Origin: an uncultured Lysobacteraceae bacterium
Lineage (GTDB): Bacteria; Pseudomonadota; Gammaproteobacteria; Xanthomonadales; Rhodanobacteraceae
DNA length: 7,519 nt
Direction: 5' to 3'
Assembly: GCA_946480705.1 (NCBI GenBank)
Contig: CAMLLF010000173.1
Coordinates: 1-7,519, forward strand
Shown here: in pieces, positions 5,589 to 7,519 of the stretch
Position numbering within the stretch: position 1 is the stretch's first letter
How the letters are laid out: every line of letters starts with the position of its first letter
Translations under genes and position numbers: made by a program
The notes under the pieces: generated by a model
Database searches by the model: none
What the model saw: only the letters and a program-made list of their open reading frames with translations
What the model was told of the DNA's origin: nothing

Positions 5589-6440
5589 TCAGAGCAGCGC
5601 GTCGATCGCACGCGCGTCGCGTTCCTCGAGCGCGAATCCGAGCACGTCGAGGCCGTCGCGCAGATGCCGCAGCGAGGTCGTGCCGGTCAGCGGAACCACG
5701 TCCCGCTGCACCAGATAGCGGAACAGGATCTGCGGCGGCGTGCGCTCGTAGGCGGCGGCCAGCGCCAGCACGGTCGCACTGCTTAGCAGCTGCGGATTCG
5801 CGCTGAGCGTCCAGAAGCTCTGGTAGACGAGATCGTTGGCGCGGCAGAACGCGCGGATGTCCCGGTCGTAGCCGGTGTCGGCATAGAAGCGGTTCTGCAC
5901 GATCGCCGGCTTGATGCGTGCGTCGCGCCAGAGTGCGTCGAGCTGCGCCGGGTCGTAGCAGTTGCTGATGCCGATGAGCGATACCGAACCGGCGTCGGCC
6001 AGCGCTTCCATGGCCTGCCAGACCGTGCGCAGACCGGTGCGGTCGCGCAGCGGCGAATGCAGCAGCAGCGCGTCGATGCGCGGCGTCGCGAGATGGCGCT
6101 GCGACACCGCGAACGACTGCGCGACCTGCGCCGCGAGCGGCGCCTGCGGATCGTAGGGCAGGCGTGCCGGATCCTGGCCCGACAGCGGCGTGAACTTGGT
6201 CTGCAGATACAGCGTCTCGCGCGGCCGCTGCGACGCGACGACGCCGGCTCCGGCGCCGGCTTCGTCGTAGTGCCTGGGCTGGCAGGCGGTATCGATGCCG
6301 TCGAAGCCGGCGCGCAGCGCGGCTTCGACCCAGTGCGCCGTGCGCTCCTTCTTCCAGGCCGTGCCGTAGAGCAGCCGCGGCATGCGCACGCCGTCGCGCG
6401 TGAGGCGGTGACGCGGGTCCGGCGCTGCCGCGGTCGTCAC
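5589..6440 (-). CDS. Aldo/keto reductase
   Basis: The protein has 283 residues and starts at GTG (6440-6438). An ATG at residue 20 is less likely because it would remove the N-terminal beta-hairpin (HRLTRDGVRMPRLLYGTAW). The family reduces carbonyls to alcohols with NAD(P)H on a TIM barrel. The full catalytic tetrad is present: Asp50 (GIDTA), Tyr58 (PRHYDEAG), Lys82 (LQTKF) and His128 (LLLHSPL). Further family motifs are IGISN (156-160) and VQNRFYADTGYD (181-192), and the cofactor-binding end shows PLTGTTS (250-256). The GTAWKKE and DTACQPRHYDE forms place it in a branch that I recall as shared by bacteria, plants and fungi rather than in the E. coli DkgA/YeaE groups; the substrate is unknown. 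No signal peptide is seen, so it should be cytoplasmic. It starts 4 bp after the stop of the secreted-protein gene, with only a weak ribosome site (GAGTGAG) overlapping that stop, so translation is probably coupled. Confidence 0.93.
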   Translation of the reverse strand: MTTAAAPDPRHRLTRDGVRMPRLLYGTAWKKERTAHWVEAALRAGFDGIDTACQPRHYDEAGAGAGVVASQRPRETLYLQTKFTPLSGQDPARLPYDPQAPLAAQVAQSFAVSQRHLATPRIDALLLHSPLRDRTGLRTVWQAMEALADAGSVSLIGISNCYDPAQLDALWRDARIKPAIVQNRFYADTGYDRDIRAFCRANDLVYQSFWTLSANPQLLSSATVLALAAAYERTPPQILFRYLVQRDVVPLTGTTSLRHLRDGLDVLGFALEERDARAIDALL

Positions 6441-6444
6441 GGTC

Positions 6445-7519
6445 TCACTCGTAGCCGTCGGTGAAGATCGTGTCGGTCACGACCGTCGTGCGGTTGCAGT
6501 CGTAGGTCTCGCCGATGCGCGCGCCGGTGTCGAGCACCTGGAAGTCGGTGACCATCACGTCCTGAGCGCCGGCGGTCTGGTCGAACTCGCGCGAGTCGAT
6601 CCCGAGCTCGGCCCAGGTATGCGTGGTGTAGCGGTCGCTTTCCGCGGTCAGCGCGATGTTGCCGCCGTCGGCGAGCACGATGCCGTAGCGCTGCATCGTG
6701 CGCAGGATCACCTGCGCGGCCGGCGAATAGTTCGTCATCGGAAAATCCGCGCGCAGCCGCAGGCGCGAGCCGTAGGCCACGCTGCCGGTCGGACCGGTGG
6801 GACTGCCCGCATGCGTGGCCGGACGCACGTAGAGATAGCCGTTGCTGCCGCCGAGCGACGCGTCGTTGGCCATGCGCGCATTCGGCAGGATGAAGCGGAT
6901 CGCATGGCCGAGATCGCCGCCGGTCTGCATCGCCGCGAACACCTCGTCCGCATTGAACAGCAGCGGCGCGATCGGGAAGCCTGCCGCATCCGCGCTCGTG
7001 CAGTGATCGCCGCGGCCCTGCGCCGGATAGATCGCCTTCAGGTGCCATTTGACGAGGCACTGCGATTCGATGCCGTTCACGCCGCTCGCGGTCACGTGAT
7101 AGGCCTCGTACAGCGTGTCGCCCTGCACGACGAGCAGATGGCAGTCCTCGCTCGCGTTCGTGCAGGTCATGCCCGCGGTGCTCTCGATCGCGGCATTCGC
7201 CGGTACAGGCATGATCGACCCGATCGGCTCGCAGTCGGGACTGTAGTAGTCGTCATAGGGATAGCCGACGATCGTGCGCGTCGGACTGCCGGCCGCGGCC
7301 GGCACGATGTGCATGCCGAAGTCGATCTGCATGCGGCCGAAGCCGAAACCGCCGAGGCCGTTCAAGGTCGAGATCATCGTGGCCGACTGCGGGTGCACGG
7401 GCGCGGCCGAGATCTCGCGATGCCAGACCGAGCCCGGCGGAAAGCGCGGCGGCGGAGCGGCCATGGCGGCGGTCGTAGCGATCGCGGCGGCGAACAGGAA
7501 GCCGGTGAGCTGAGGTTTC
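6445..7519 (-). CDS. Secreted protein of unknown function with a C-terminal IFTDGYE tail (5' end at the window edge)
   Basis: The frame stays open from the stop at 6445 to the right edge. An internal ATG at 7464 looks like a usable start, but the 18 codons before it read KPQLTGFLFAAAIATTAA, a classic signal-peptide core, and base 7519 supplies a G in the right phase for an ATG two bases outside the window. The full protein would then be 358 residues, cleaved near AMA|AP (21/22). Six cysteines (97, 120, 127, 155, 174, 342 in that numbering) suggest disulfides. Conserved-looking blocks are CHLLVVQGDTLYEAYHV (127-143), CTSADAAGFPIAPLL (174-188), DEV (192-194), HAIRF (206-210), YVRPATHAG (231-239) and ILRTMQRYGIVLADGG (272-287). 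As a set they resemble, from memory, a widespread unnamed family of secreted proteins in actinobacteria and others; I know no proven activity. The last residues, DTIFTDGYE, resemble a tail of secreted proteins in Rhodanobacteraceae. The gene is followed after 4 bp by the aldo/keto reductase. Confidence 0.88.
   Translation of the reverse strand, partial: KPQLTGFLFAAAIATTAAMAAPPPRFPPGSVWHREISAAPVHPQSATMISTLNGLGGFGFGRMQIDFGMHIVPAAAGSPTRTIVGYPYDDYYSPDCEPIGSIMPVPANAAIESTAGMTCTNASEDCHLLVVQGDTLYEAYHVTASGVNGIESQCLVKWHLKAIYPAQGRGDHCTSADAAGFPIAPLLFNADEVFAAMQTGGDLGHAIRFILPNARMANDASLGGSNGYLYVRPATHAGSPTGPTGSVAYGSRLRLRADFPMTNYSPAAQVILRTMQRYGIVLADGGNIALTAESDRYTTHTWAELGIDSREFDQTAGAQDVMVTDFQVLDTGARIGETYDCNRTTVVTDTIFTDGYE

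Noticed and set aside
4483..5786. Long frames on both strands overlapping the amidohydrolase gene (4483-5493 minus, 4905-5786 plus)
   Set aside because: Both are Arg/Ala-rich shadows. The minus-strand frame 4539-5405 has the full nitrilase triad and a good ribosome binding site.
7462..7464. ATG 7464 as the start of the right-edge gene
   Set aside because: It falls at the end of an in-frame signal-peptide sequence that continues to the window edge.
1..7519. CRISPR array, tRNA/rRNA, integrase, transposase or toxin-antitoxin genes
   Set aside because: I looked for spaced direct repeats, tRNA-like cloverleafs and recognisable protein motifs in all frames and saw none.

Overview
The window is very GC-rich and codes densely on both strands. 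It looks like a chromosomal segment of a gammaproteobacterium of the Xanthomonadales, most likely the Rhodanobacteraceae/Lysobacteraceae (Dokdonella, Rudaea or Lysobacter type). This is an inference from three things: a TonB-dependent receptor end next to a multi-domain GH20 lipoprotein, heptamer-type intergenic repeats, and a secreted protein ending in an 'IFxDGF/YE' tail that I recall from that group. No tRNA, rRNA, CRISPR array, transposase or phage gene is visible.

Layout. (1) Positions 1-138 (+) are the last 45 codons of an outer-membrane beta-barrel protein, probably a TonB-dependent receptor. A strong intrinsic terminator (211-242) closes it, followed by an array of 7-bp repeats (243-277). 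(2) Positions 365-2737 (+) encode a GH20 beta-N-acetylhexosaminidase lipoprotein with its active site intact. Together with the receptor it suggests uptake and breakdown of chitin- or peptidoglycan-derived GlcNAc sugars. (3) A 290-bp gap (2738-3027) is full of inverted repeats: a run of hairpins behind the GH20 gene and a near-perfect palindrome in front of the next gene. (4) Positions 3028-4535 (+) hold a two-gene unit: a small exported protein of unknown family whose stop codon overlaps the start of a GlxA-type AraC regulator (DJ-1/PfpI-like domain plus AraC DNA-binding domain). (5) Positions 5405-4539 (-) encode a nitrilase-superfamily amidohydrolase resembling beta-ureidopropionase, convergent with the regulator and only 3 bp from it. 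(6) A 183-bp gap (5406-5588) carries three perfect palindromes in a row. (7) From the right edge to 5589 (-) is a tight two-gene unit: a secreted protein of unknown function whose start codon falls on the window edge, then an aldo/keto reductase 4 bp downstream.

Most genes here belong to well-known enzyme or regulator families. I see no clear new defence or mobile system. The least explained parts are the two exported proteins of unknown function (3028-3543 and 6445-7519), the exported protein/regulator coupling, and the palindrome and repeat content of the three gaps.
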